Positions 40,068-48,910 of a stretch of DNA of 64,000 nt are shown here, in pieces; the first letter of the stretch is position 1, and each line of letters starts with the position of its first letter. The stretch covers positions 50,060 through 114,059 of the forward strand of contig NZ_JAVFVR010000002.1 of NCBI RefSeq assembly GCF_030929595.1, written 5' to 3'. A program made the translations under genes and the position numbers. Origin of the DNA: Flavobacterium sp. LHD-85 (lineage in GTDB: Bacteria; Bacteroidota; Bacteroidia; Flavobacteriales; Flavobacteriaceae). Below the pieces are notes generated by a model, which ran no database searches, was not told the origin of the DNA, and saw only the letters and a list, made by a program, of their open reading frames with translations.

Positions 40068-41240
40068 ATGAATTCTTCGCAAATCCCACATTTCGACTAC
40101 ATTTTTACTGGAACTGGACTCGCATCTCTGATGACGGTTTATAAAATGATTTTGTCTGGAAAATTTTCTAATAAGTCAATTTTACTTCTTGATCAGGATT
40201 TGAAGAAAATCAATGACAGAACTTGGTGTTTTTGGGAAAAAGAAGAAAGCGTTTGGAATTCGATTATTTCAAAAAAATGGGATTTGGCTTTTTTTGCGAA
40301 CGAGAATTTCAGACGCGATTTGGACTTAAAACCTTATTCATACAATAAAATCAAGGGTTTAGATTTTTATGATTTTGTTTTTGACGCTATTTCGAAACAA
40401 TCGAATATTACTTTTTTAAACGAAAAAGTAACCGATATAAACGAATTGGAAACTCACGTTTTTGTTGGGACAGAAGAGAATCGATATACCTGTAATTATC
40501 TTTTTAATAGCATTTATACTAAGGCTTTCGCCGAAAGGCAAAACCGATATCCTGTTTTGCAACAACATTTTGTGGGCTGGTTTGTAAAAACTCAAGAAGA
40601 GGTTTTCAATCCCGAAGAAGTGACTTTTATGGATTTTTCGGTGGAACAAAAAGGAAACACAAGATTTATGTATGTTTTGCCAACTTCAAAAACAGAAGCT
40701 TTGGTTGAATATACTTTGTTTTCAGAAAAACTTCTCCTGAAAGAAGAATATGAAAACGAGATTAAAATTTATTTGAAAAACCTCGGAATCGAACAATGTG
40801 AAATTCTTGAAAAGGAGCAGGGAAACATTCCAATGACGTGTTATCCTTTCTGGAAAAAAAACACCAAACGAGTACTGAATATTGGCACGGCTGGCGGCTG
40901 GACAAAAGCGAGTACGGGTTATACATTTAAAAACTCAGACAAAAAATCTTCGAAATTGATTGAATTCCTTGAAGAGAAAAATGCTTCGACTCCGCTCAGC
41001 ATGACATCGTTTTATAATAAAAGCAGGTTTTGGTTTTATGATTTACTGCTTTTAGATATTCTCTATAAAAATAATGAATTAGGAAGTTCTATTTTTTCTT
41101 CTTTGTTTAAAAAAGGAAATCCTGAACTGATTTTTAAGTTTTTGGACGAAGAAACGAATCTTTTTGAAGATCTTCAAGTGATCCTAAAATGCCCGAAAGT
41201 GCCATTTATAAAGGCTTTCTTTAGATTTGTTTTTAAATAA
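40068..41240 (+). CDS. Lycopene cyclase family protein
   Basis: 390 residues from the ATG at 40068-40070. The dinucleotide-binding start is YIFTGTGLASLMTVYKMI (about 11-28), and the bacterial lycopene beta-cyclase block RTWCFWEKEE (about 54-63) is present, followed late by GNIPMTCYPFWKKNTKRVLNIGTAGGWTK (landmarks NIPMTCYPFW and GTAGGWTKASTGY). This FAD-dependent family makes beta-rings on lycopene, giving beta-carotene. No other carotenoid gene is adjacent, so its role is inferred from the family. The gene follows the thioredoxin-like gene by 18 bp. Confidence 0.9.
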   Translation: MNSSQIPHFDYIFTGTGLASLMTVYKMILSGKFSNKSILLLDQDLKKINDRTWCFWEKEESVWNSIISKKWDLAFFANENFRRDLDLKPYSYNKIKGLDFYDFVFDAISKQSNITFLNEKVTDINELETHVFVGTEENRYTCNYLFNSIYTKAFAERQNRYPVLQQHFVGWFVKTQEEVFNPEEVTFMDFSVEQKGNTRFMYVLPTSKTEALVEYTLFSEKLLLKEEYENEIKIYLKNLGIEQCEILEKEQGNIPMTCYPFWKKNTKRVLNIGTAGGWTKASTGYTFKNSDKKSSKLIEFLEEKNASTPLSMTSFYNKSRFWFYDLLLLDILYKNNELGSSIFSSLFKKGNPELIFKFLDEETNLFEDLQVILKCPKVPFIKAFFRFVFK

Positions 41241-41351
41241 AAACAGACAGAATTTAGGTTTTCAACTTTACGACTTTTCAACTTTCGAGTAAATCAATTG
41301 AACTATAACAAAACTTTATACTTCAAAGTAACTAGTTGCGAGTAAACTTTG

Positions 41352-41359
41352 TAACTTTG
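41352..41359 (+). promoter_or_regulatory. Putative -7 box of the bacilliredoxin gene
   Basis: TAACTTTG fits TAnnTTTG, 34 bp before the ATG. A TTG at 41336-41338 is only 13 bp upstream. Confidence 0.45.
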
Positions 41360-41393
41360 CAGTTCAAAAAGTACAATTTAAAAGACAAAAAAT

Positions 41394-41804
41394 ATGTATC
41401 CACTAGAAATGGTAAAACCAATGGAGGCTGAATTAACAGCTGCTGGTTTTCAAGACTTACATAGTGCTGAAGCTGTTGAAAATGCGATCAAAGCTGAAGG
41501 TACCACTTTAGTTGTTGTAAACTCTGTTTGCGGGTGCGCTGCAAGAAATGCACGCCCGGGAGCAAAAATGAGTTTGGATAATGCTAAAAAACCAGATCAT
41601 TTAATCACTGTTTTTGCAGGTGTAGACAAAGAAGCTGTTGATGCTGCAAGACAACATATGTTTCCATTTCCTCCATCTTCGCCATCTATGGCTTTGTTTA
41701 AAAACGGAGAATTGGTTCACATGTTAGAGCGTCACCACATTGAAGGACGCCCAGCTGAATTAATTGCTGAGAATTTACAGGATGCGTTTAACGAGTTTTG
41801 TTAA
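41394..41804 (+). CDS. BrxA/BrxB family bacilliredoxin (YphP-like)
   Basis: 136-residue small thioredoxin-like protein. The unusual redox motif [11 protein letters not shown] (about 46-56) is the hallmark of this DUF1094 family, and [30 protein letters not shown] (landmarks [18 protein letters not shown]) is the second conserved block. In Firmicutes the family removes bacillithiol from proteins; Bacteroidota may use bacillithiol or another thiol, so the partner is inferred. It is monocistronic between a promoter box and a strong terminator. Confidence 0.93.
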   Translation: MYPLEMVKPMEAELTAAGFQDLHSAEAVENAIKAEGTTLVVVNSVCGCAARNARPGAKMSLDNAKKPDHLITVFAGVDKEAVDAARQHMFPFPPSSPSMALFKNGELVHMLERHHIEGRPAELIAENLQDAFNEFC

Positions 41805-41812
41805 TTCGTAAG

Positions 41813-41925
41813 GTTCAAAGAAGCAAAGGTACAGAGGTACAAAGATTAAAAAACAAAAAGCACCATATTTGGTGCTTTTTGTTTTTATTGATTAGGGTAT
41901 AAAACTTTGAACCTTTGTACCTCAA
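41813..41925. repeat. Intergenic words AGGTTCAAAG and CTTTGAACCTTTG around a terminator
   Basis: AGGTTCAAAGAAGCAAAGGT lies before and CTTTGAACCTTTGTACCTC after the hairpin at 41848-41886. These are the words also seen at 6849-6882 and 33085-33158. Confidence 0.6.
41848..41886 (+). terminator. Intrinsic terminator after the bacilliredoxin gene
   Basis: The stem AAAAACAAAAAGCACC / GGTGCTTTTTGTTTTT surrounds a short ATATTT loop. Symmetric A/T flanks could stop transcription from both sides. Confidence 0.9.
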
Positions 41926-41928
41926 AAA

Positions 41929-43296
41929 TCAAAGATTCCATCCCCCGCCAAGTGCTTTGTACAATTCAATCATTGAACTCAATTGTCTTTCTGATAATTG
42001 TGCTAGACTTAGTTGTGCATTGAAAAGGTTGGTTTCTACATCTAAAACTTCTAAGTAAGAAACGTAACCGCTGTCATATCTTTCATGAGATAATTTGTAG
42101 TTTATTAAAGCGGCCTGAACTTGTCTGTTGCGTGCTTTCCATTCTTCTTGATAAGTTCTGACGTTTTGTATAGATTGTTCTACTTCAGAGACAGCATCAA
42201 TATATTTTTGTTGATAAAGAAATTTGAACTGTTCTGCCTGTTGTCTGTTTATTTCAACTCTTCTTTTGTTTTTTCCGAATGCAAATATTGGCCCTGCAAT
42301 TCCACCAGAAGCATTTTGCATATAAGAACTTCCTAAAAAGAGATTACTCAAATCGGCGCTGGCAAATCCTGCAATGGCAGCTAGATTAATAGATGGAAAA
42401 CGCATTGCCTGAGCGACACCAATTCTTTCGTTGGCGGCAGCATATCTTAATTCAGCCGCTTTTACATCGGGTCTGTTTTCTAATAAGGCAGACGGAATTG
42501 ACAATGGAATCTTACTTACAATCTGCAATTCGGTATTGCTTTTTCCTCTCGGAATTTCAGTAGGAAGCTGACCCGTAAGTATTGCAATTGCATTTTCCTG
42601 ATATGTTATTTGCCTTTCAATGTTAGGAATTGCAGCTTCAGCAATGGCAACCTGCTGTTCAATCTGTACTTTATCAACTTCAGAGATATACCCTTTCTCA
42701 AATCTTTCGCTTATGATTTGATAGTACTTTTCTCTGGTTTCAAGAGTGTGTTTGGTAATTTCCAGCTGATCATCAAAATTTCGCATCTGAAAGTACGCTA
42801 TTGCAATATTGGCTACGATATCAGACAATATTACTTTACGAGCTTCTTCTGTAGCAAGAAGTTCATTTTTAACAGCATTATTTTCATGGCGAAATTTTCC
42901 CCAAAAATCAAGTTCCCAAGACATGCTGGCTCCTGCTGTTGAAGGAGTAATATACTTTTCGTTGCTGTTTATAGTAGCTCCATATTGAATGCTAGGAAAT
43001 AAATCGGCTTTGGTATAGCCTAATTGGGCACGAAACTGCTCAATTCTTGAAACCGCAATTTTTAAATCGTAATTGTTCTCAAGACCTTTTTGGATAAGAC
43101 CTTTTAAAACATCATCATTAAACAAATCAAACCATTTTAAATTGGTTACCGAAGCGAGACTGTCTAAATTTCTTTCGTTTCTATAAGAATCTGATTTTAA
43201 CTGCTCAGGTTTTTTATATTTTGGTCCAACCATACATCCTACCGGAATAAAGGAAAGAACCAATACAATAACGATTATTTTATATTTCTTACTCAT
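41929..43296 (-). CDS. RND efflux outer-membrane factor (TolC/OprM-like lipoprotein)
   Basis: 455 residues. The lipobox PVGC puts an acylated Cys near residue 21, followed by MVGPKYKKPE. Two repeated OMF domains form the trimeric beta-barrel/alpha-barrel channel; landmarks are ELDFWGKFRHENNAVKNEL (about 127-145) and LLENRPDVKAAELRYAAANERIGVA (landmarks ENRPDVKAAELRYAAAN). Its start overlaps the RND permease stop by 8 bp. With the permease and adaptor it forms a complete tripartite exporter from cytoplasmic membrane to outside. Confidence 0.95.
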   Translation of the reverse strand: MSKKYKIIVIVLVLSFIPVGCMVGPKYKKPEQLKSDSYRNERNLDSLASVTNLKWFDLFNDDVLKGLIQKGLENNYDLKIAVSRIEQFRAQLGYTKADLFPSIQYGATINSNEKYITPSTAGASMSWELDFWGKFRHENNAVKNELLATEEARKVILSDIVANIAIAYFQMRNFDDQLEITKHTLETREKYYQIISERFEKGYISEVDKVQIEQQVAIAEAAIPNIERQITYQENAIAILTGQLPTEIPRGKSNTELQIVSKIPLSIPSALLENRPDVKAAELRYAAANERIGVAQAMRFPSINLAAIAGFASADLSNLFLGSSYMQNASGGIAGPIFAFGKNKRRVEINRQQAEQFKFLYQQKYIDAVSEVEQSIQNVRTYQEEWKARNRQVQAALINYKLSHERYDSGYVSYLEVLDVETNLFNAQLSLAQLSERQLSSMIELYKALGGGWNL

Positions 43297-46200
43297 GGTC
43301 TGTAGTATTTGATTCTACATTGTTTTCTCCTGCTACGATTGTTTCTTCTTTTTTATGTCCAATTTTTTCAATCATAACAAATAGACCTGGTACAATTAAT
43401 ACCCCTAAAACGGTGGCGATCAACATACCGCTAAATACAGCCATTCCCATTACAATACGAGCTTGAGAACCTGCACCTGTAGCGGTCAGTAACGGAACAA
43501 CTCCAAGAATGAAAGCAAAAGCAGTCATCAAGATCGGACGGAAACGAAGTCTTGCCGCATACATTGCCGATTCGTAAAGAGGTTTTCCTTTTTCATATTC
43601 TTCTTTGGCAAACTCAACGATCAGAATGGCATTTTTCGCCACTAATCCGATAAGTAAAACGAGTCCGATTTGCGCAAAAACGTTGTTGACATAAGCGTCA
43701 CTTCCAAATCTTGCCAAAAGGAGCCCTAAAAACGCTCCAAATACGGCAAAAGGAGCTCCAAGCAATACGCTAAATGGTAGTTTCCAGCTTTCGTATTGTG
43801 CGGCTAGGATTAAGAACACAAAGACTAATGCCATAATGAATACCGAAGATCCTCCAGGCGAATGTTTTTCCTGATACGATAAGTTGATGTAATCGTAACT
43901 CATGTCTGCAGGCAAAGTCTCCTTGGCGACTTCCTCCAATGCAGTTAAAGCCTGCGCACTACTATAACCATCGTTTGGACTTCCTCCAATTTCAGCAGAT
44001 CGGAATAAATTTAAACGATTCGTAAAATCGGGACCTGAAACTTTAGTTGCGGTAACTAATGTCGAAACTGGGAGCATGTCGCCTTTATTGTTTTTGACAT
44101 AAATCATGTTTAGGTCTTCGGGTTTAACACGATTGACGGCTTCTCCTTGCACATAAACTTTATATTGGCGTCCGAAACGGTTAAAGTCATTTACATAACT
44201 TCCTCCCAAAAAGGCTCCAAGCGCTTCGGTTACTTTAGAAACAGGTATTCCTAATTTCATTGCCTTGTCGTTGTCGATATCCAGTTTAATTTGTGGAGTA
44301 CCAGCATTAAAAGTGGTATAAATTCGTTTTATTTCAGGGCGCTGCTGTGCCGCGGCAATAAATTTTTGTGTCTGTTCTGCTAAATATTGCGGCGTATTTC
44401 CTCCACGATCTTGCAGCATTAAACTAAATCCTGCAGAGGCACCCAAACCTTGAATGGCGGGTGGACCAAATGAAAAACAAGTCGCAGTCGTAATTTGAGT
44501 GGCCAGTTTTTTATTGAATCGGTCTACAAACTGTTTTGCCGTTTCAGCTCTTTCTTCCCAAGGTTTCAAGGAAATAAAGATGAAAGCGTTATTAGGCTGA
44601 TAAGAGTTTGTAAGCATACTAAATCCGTTTATCGTGGTATAAGACAGAATCGATTTTTCTTCTTTAAGGAAACTGTCTACTTTTTTAGATATTTCATCGG
44701 TACGCTGCAATGATGAAGCAGGAGGCAAGGCAATATTTACCAAAACATAACCTTGATCTTCTTCAGGAATAAATCCTAACGGAATCTTTTTGCCCAAAAG
44801 AACAATGGAAACCAATATGACAGCCAGTAAAACAACAATACGCATTGCTTTCTTGGCAAAGAATGTTGCTCCACCAATATATTTTCCTGTAACATTTTCG
44901 AAAACTCTATTAAACCAAGAGAAGAATTTGGCAAGCCATCCTTTTTGCTGATCGAGAGGTTTTGTTGGTTTTAAAAGCATAGCACAAAGTGCCGGACTTA
45001 AAGACAAAGCACTAAATGCCGAAAAGGCGACCGAGACGGCAATGGTTATGGCAAATTGCTGATAAAAACGACCGGTAATTCCGGGAGTCATAGCTACTGG
45101 TATAAAAACGGCACATAGAATTAATGCAATGGCAATTACTGGTCCCGAAACCTCTTTCATTGCTTGAACAGTTGCCTCTTTAGGAGTTTTTCCGTGTTCG
45201 ATATGGTGTATTACGGCTTCTACAACCACAATTGCATCATCGACTACAATACCAATTGCCAATACTAATCCTAAAAGCGAAAGGGTATTAATCGAAAATC
45301 CCAGCATTGGGAAAACGGCAATAGTACCTATCAGCGAAACTGGAACTGTAATTAACGGAATTAAGGTCGCGCGCCAGTTTTGCAGGAATATAAATACCAC
45401 CAAAATAACCAATATAATAGCCTCAAAAAGAGTGTGAACAATATCATCAACCCCTGCGGTAATGGCAAGTGTAGTATCCAAAGATTCTTGGTATACAATG
45501 TCTTGCGGGAATCTCTCAGACAATTCTTTCATCGTTGCTTTTGCAGTTTCTGCCACATCAAGAGCATTACTTCCTGGCATTTGGTATAAAGCAACAACTG
45601 CACTTGGCGAACTATTTCTTCTAGCTGTTGAACTGTAATTTTCAGTTCCTAATTCGATTCGGGCAATATCGGCAAGTAAAACCTGCGCTCCATCTTCTTT
45701 GCTTCGAACTACGATATTTCCAAATTCTTTTTCAGTTACCAATCGGTCTTGAAGTGTTACACCGTAGGTGAATTCAGTATTAGGAGGTGCTGGTTCAGCT
45801 CCAAATTTTCCTCCTGGACTGATCATATTTTGTGCATTCAGTGCATTTTTGACATCTTCAACGGTTACACCGAGTTTACTCATCACATCAGCTTTTAACC
45901 AAATACGCATCGAGTAATCACTACCTCCAAAAAGAGCAACCTCTCCAACTCCTTTAATACGAGCCAGCTGATCCACAACATTTATACTTGCGTAGTTATT
46001 TAAAAATTTAGCATCATATTTCGGATTGGTAGATGTGATCGTAAAAAGCATCATCGGGAACGAAAGGGACTTTTTTACCACAACCCCCTGTTGTTTTACG
46101 CTTGAAGGCATAAAGGGAGCAGACTGGTTTTGTCTGTTTTGCGTAAGCATATTGGCGTTGTCCAGGTTGGTTCCTACGTCGAAAGTTACTTCGATGGTAC

Positions 46201-46462
46201 AAGCACCATCAGAAGTATTGATCGATTTCATGTACAACATATTTTCGACACCATTCACTTTTTGCTCAATAGGAGTAGCTACTGCTTGTTCTACATTCAG
46301 CGCGTTTGCTCCAGTAAAAGAAGTAGTGATTTTTACAACTGGCGGATTAATATCCGGATATTGTGAAATAGGTGTTTTTTGTAATGCCAGTAATCCAAGT
46401 ATCACAATAATAATACTAATAACAATGGCAACAATCGGTCTTCGGACGAAAAATTCTCCCAT
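43289..46462 (-). CDS. RND multidrug efflux permease (AcrB/HAE1-like)
   Basis: 1057 residues, the normal length. Twelve membrane segments with two large periplasmic loops; starts FFVRRPIVAIVISIIIVILG (landmarks FVRRPIVAIVI), and the proton-relay aspartates lie in GIVVDDAIVVVEAV in TM4. The C-terminal membrane half holds the GLVAKNAILIVEFAKE block (TM10). This proton-driven pump exports hydrophobic or amphiphilic compounds. It is the middle gene, 18 bp after the adaptor and overlapping the outer-membrane factor by 8 bp. Substrates cannot be predicted. Confidence 0.97.
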   Translation of the reverse strand: MGEFFVRRPIVAIVISIIIVILGLLALQKTPISQYPDINPPVVKITTSFTGANALNVEQAVATPIEQKVNGVENMLYMKSINTSDGACTIEVTFDVGTNLDNANMLTQNRQNQSAPFMPSSVKQQGVVVKKSLSFPMMLFTITSTNPKYDAKFLNNYASINVVDQLARIKGVGEVALFGGSDYSMRIWLKADVMSKLGVTVEDVKNALNAQNMISPGGKFGAEPAPPNTEFTYGVTLQDRLVTEKEFGNIVVRSKEDGAQVLLADIARIELGTENYSSTARRNSSPSAVVALYQMPGSNALDVAETAKATMKELSERFPQDIVYQESLDTTLAITAGVDDIVHTLFEAIILVILVVFIFLQNWRATLIPLITVPVSLIGTIAVFPMLGFSINTLSLLGLVLAIGIVVDDAIVVVEAVIHHIEHGKTPKEATVQAMKEVSGPVIAIALILCAVFIPVAMTPGITGRFYQQFAITIAVSVAFSAFSALSLSPALCAMLLKPTKPLDQQKGWLAKFFSWFNRVFENVTGKYIGGATFFAKKAMRIVVLLAVILVSIVLLGKKIPLGFIPEEDQGYVLVNIALPPASSLQRTDEISKKVDSFLKEEKSILSYTTINGFSMLTNSYQPNNAFIFISLKPWEERAETAKQFVDRFNKKLATQITTATCFSFGPPAIQGLGASAGFSLMLQDRGGNTPQYLAEQTQKFIAAAQQRPEIKRIYTTFNAGTPQIKLDIDNDKAMKLGIPVSKVTEALGAFLGGSYVNDFNRFGRQYKVYVQGEAVNRVKPEDLNMIYVKNNKGDMLPVSTLVTATKVSGPDFTNRLNLFRSAEIGGSPNDGYSSAQALTALEEVAKETLPADMSYDYINLSYQEKHSPGGSSVFIMALVFVFLILAAQYESWKLPFSVLLGAPFAVFGAFLGLLLARFGSDAYVNNVFAQIGLVLLIGLVAKNAILIVEFAKEEYEKGKPLYESAMYAARLRFRPILMTAFAFILGVVPLLTATGAGSQARIVMGMAVFSGMLIATVLGVLIVPGLFVMIEKIGHKKEETIVAGENNVESNTTDHE

Positions 46463-46480
46463 AATAGTATGTGATTTAGA

Positions 46481-47626
46481 TTACTTTGCAGCTACAGTTT
46501 CTGGATCGCCCAATTGCCATTGAACGATTTTAGGGGTAATGACACTTCCGTTTTTCAATAACGAAGTACCTCCCATGGCTATCTTGTCGCCAGGTTTTAG
46601 TCCTTCTTCAATAATATAACCGTTTTTAACAGAAGGGCCTGGTTTTACAATTTGCATTTGTACTTTGTTATCATTGCCTACTACATATACTTGATAGATT
46701 CCTTGAACTTCAATGACTGCGCGCTGCGGAATCACAATTGCGTCTTTGCGAATGTCTGTAAGCAATGCCACTTTTACATATTGTCCCGGACGCAGTAATT
46801 TGTCAGGATTAGGAAATGTAGCTTCAAATGTGATCGCTCCTGTAGAAGGATCAATCTGTCTGTCGGCAAAACTTACTTTTCCTTTTTCTGGATAGATAGA
46901 ACCGTCAGATAGTTTTATAGTTACAGTAGCGCCAGAGCCTTTTAAGGCAGAATTTGGTTTGCTAAACTCTCTAAAAAGACGCAGAAATTCCTGTTCACTA
47001 ATCGTGAATCGTACTCTTACATCACCAAGATCAGAAATAGTGTTTAAAATAGACATGGCGCCAGGTCTTACATAATCGCCAACGCGGACTTTAGAAATAC
47101 CAATTAATCCTGAAATTGGTGCCAATATTTGGCAATAGCCCAATTCGATTTGAGCATTTTGAACCGAAGCGTCAGATGCTTTAATCTGCGCTAATGAAGC
47201 ATTGTACGCTGCTTTTGCCGAAACCAATTCTCGCTGGCTGACCGCATTCATTTTGGCTAATGGAGTAATCATGTCCAAATCTGATTTGGTTTTAGATAAT
47301 CTCGCCTGCGATTCTGCGGCAACACCTTGAGCTTCGTTAAGTTTGGCTCTGTATGGTAAAGGATCAATTGTATAAAGAACCTGTCCTTTCTTGACAAAAC
47401 TTCCTTCTTTAAAATTCATACTTTCGATAATACCATCAACTCGGGGGTTAATTTGTATATCAGATTGACCAAAAGTCTGCCCCGTATATTCAGATTCTAA
47501 ATCTACATCTTGCTGTAAAACTGAAGTAACTGAAATTTCTAAAGGTTTGGGCGCTGGCGGGGTTTCTTTTTTGCAGGAAAAAAATAAGAAACTTAATAAA
47601 ATTGCTGAAGAATAGATTTTGTTCAT
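46481..47626 (-). CDS. RND efflux periplasmic adaptor (membrane fusion protein)
   Basis: 381 residues. The signal ends at a lipobox (SFLFFSC, Cys about 18). The typical order is a beta-barrel edge (TSVLQQDVDLESEYTGQTFG region), a lipoyl half (VDGIIESMNFKEGSFVKKGQVLYTI), an alpha hairpin (about 95-165), the second lipoyl half (APISGLIGISKVRVGDYV), and the C-terminal barrel with VIPQRAVIEVQGIYQVYVV. It is the first gene of the efflux operon. No TetR or MarR regulator lies next to it; the divergent PPK2 gene begins 258 bp upstream. Confidence 0.95.
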   Translation of the reverse strand: MNKIYSSAILLSFLFFSCKKETPPAPKPLEISVTSVLQQDVDLESEYTGQTFGQSDIQINPRVDGIIESMNFKEGSFVKKGQVLYTIDPLPYRAKLNEAQGVAAESQARLSKTKSDLDMITPLAKMNAVSQRELVSAKAAYNASLAQIKASDASVQNAQIELGYCQILAPISGLIGISKVRVGDYVRPGAMSILNTISDLGDVRVRFTISEQEFLRLFREFSKPNSALKGSGATVTIKLSDGSIYPEKGKVSFADRQIDPSTGAITFEATFPNPDKLLRPGQYVKVALLTDIRKDAIVIPQRAVIEVQGIYQVYVVGNDNKVQMQIVKPGPSVKNGYIIEEGLKPGDKIAMGGTSLLKNGSVITPKIVQWQLGDPETVAAK

Positions 47627-47884
47627 TGTTAAATTCTTTAGATAAAATTCATTAATTACAACTGACTAAAAACCAATAAAGTGCAATAGCTAAGTTAGCG
47701 TTTTTTTGTTTAGATGATTAAATATTGTACGAATTTTGTTAATTTTAGTTAAAATTTTATATGTCTGTATATCAATTGATACTGTAAAGTCGGATGAAAA
47801 GCCATTTAATGCCGATAAACTGCAATTTTGTAAGAATAAATTATTCAATGAAGTAGAAATAATAATTAAAAAATTTATGTAATC

Positions 47885-48847
47885 ATGTCAAAAAATAATA
47901 AGAAAAAGCATAAAAAAGATGGAGAGGATGATAATGATTTAAAAAAATTAAATAAAAAGGAATTATTACATCGAGCAAAAAAATTTTCTGAGCAATATTG
48001 TGTTGGAGAGGATAAGAACTTCACATTAAAAGATAAACCAACTTCTTATTTTGGTGAAGCAGAAAAAGTCTCTATTCAAAAAACATTAAAGATGGGAGTG
48101 AAGGCTCTCGCCGCCATGCAGGATATTTTGTACGCACAAGATAAATGGTCAGTTCTTATTATTTTTCAAGCTATGGATGCTGCTGGAAAAGACGGTGCAA
48201 TCAAACATGTCATGTCGGGGATAAATCCACAGGGCTGTCAAGTCTCTTCTTTTAAAGGGCCAAGTTCAGAAGAGTTGGATCATGATTATTTATGGCGTTG
48301 TCAAAAACATCTTCCCGAAAGAGGAAGAATAGGAATTTTCAATCGCTCTTACTATGAAGAAGTATTGGTGGTTCGTGTTCATGAACAGATATTGAGAGGA
48401 CAAAAACTTCCTGAGAAACTGATTACCAAAGACATTTGGGATAATCGTTTTGAAGACATTCGCAACTTTGAAAAATATCTGAACAGAAACGGAACAGTTG
48501 TCATTAAGTTTTTTCTAAATGTTTCTAAAGAGGAACAAAAGAGAAGATTTATTGAAAGGGTCGACAATCCGGATAAAAACTGGAAATTTAGCGCTGCCGA
48601 TGCCAAAGAGCGAGGTTATTGGGACGATTATATGCATGCGTATGAAGAATTAATTAAAAATACCTCTACCAAAAAATCACCTTGGTATGTCATTCCGGCC
48701 GATGATAAATCGTATGCTCGAATTGCGATTGCTTCTGCAATCATTCACGCTTTAGACGAAATGGATCTAGAATACCCGAAAGTAAGTCCAGAAAAAATAG
48801 CAGAACTCAATGAGGTTAAAAAAGCATTGTTGGAAGAGAAAGAGTAA
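47885..48847 (+). CDS. Polyphosphate kinase 2 family protein
   Basis: 320 residues. PPK2 enzymes move phosphate between polyphosphate and nucleoside di- or monophosphates. The Walker A loop is MDAAGKDGAIKHVMSG (about 97-112), the lid/Walker B region reads FNRSYYEEVLVVRVH (about 154-168), and WKFSAADAKERGYWDDYMHAYEE (landmarks SAADAKERGYWDDY) is the third conserved block. The N-terminus is a lysine-rich, low-complexity tail (KNNKKKHKKDGEDDND) that may bind polyphosphate or nucleic acid. Which subclass is present cannot be fixed by eye. Confidence 0.93.
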   Translation: MSKNNKKKHKKDGEDDNDLKKLNKKELLHRAKKFSEQYCVGEDKNFTLKDKPTSYFGEAEKVSIQKTLKMGVKALAAMQDILYAQDKWSVLIIFQAMDAAGKDGAIKHVMSGINPQGCQVSSFKGPSSEELDHDYLWRCQKHLPERGRIGIFNRSYYEEVLVVRVHEQILRGQKLPEKLITKDIWDNRFEDIRNFEKYLNRNGTVVIKFFLNVSKEEQKRRFIERVDNPDKNWKFSAADAKERGYWDDYMHAYEELIKNTSTKKSPWYVIPADDKSYARIAIASAIIHALDEMDLEYPKVSPEKIAELNEVKKALLEEKE

Positions 48848-48910
48848 CTTTTTGCAGCTATAAACATTCATTTATAATTGTGAATTACTACTATCTTAAT
48901 CTTTTTTAAT

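Noticed and set aside
46014..46523. Plus- and minus-strand frames inside the RND genes
   Set aside because: Overlap fully conserved coding sequence of the permease and adaptor.
47627..47884. Regulatory gene between the efflux operon and PPK2
   Set aside because: No coding frame or clear operator is visible; the interval appears to hold only two divergent promoters.
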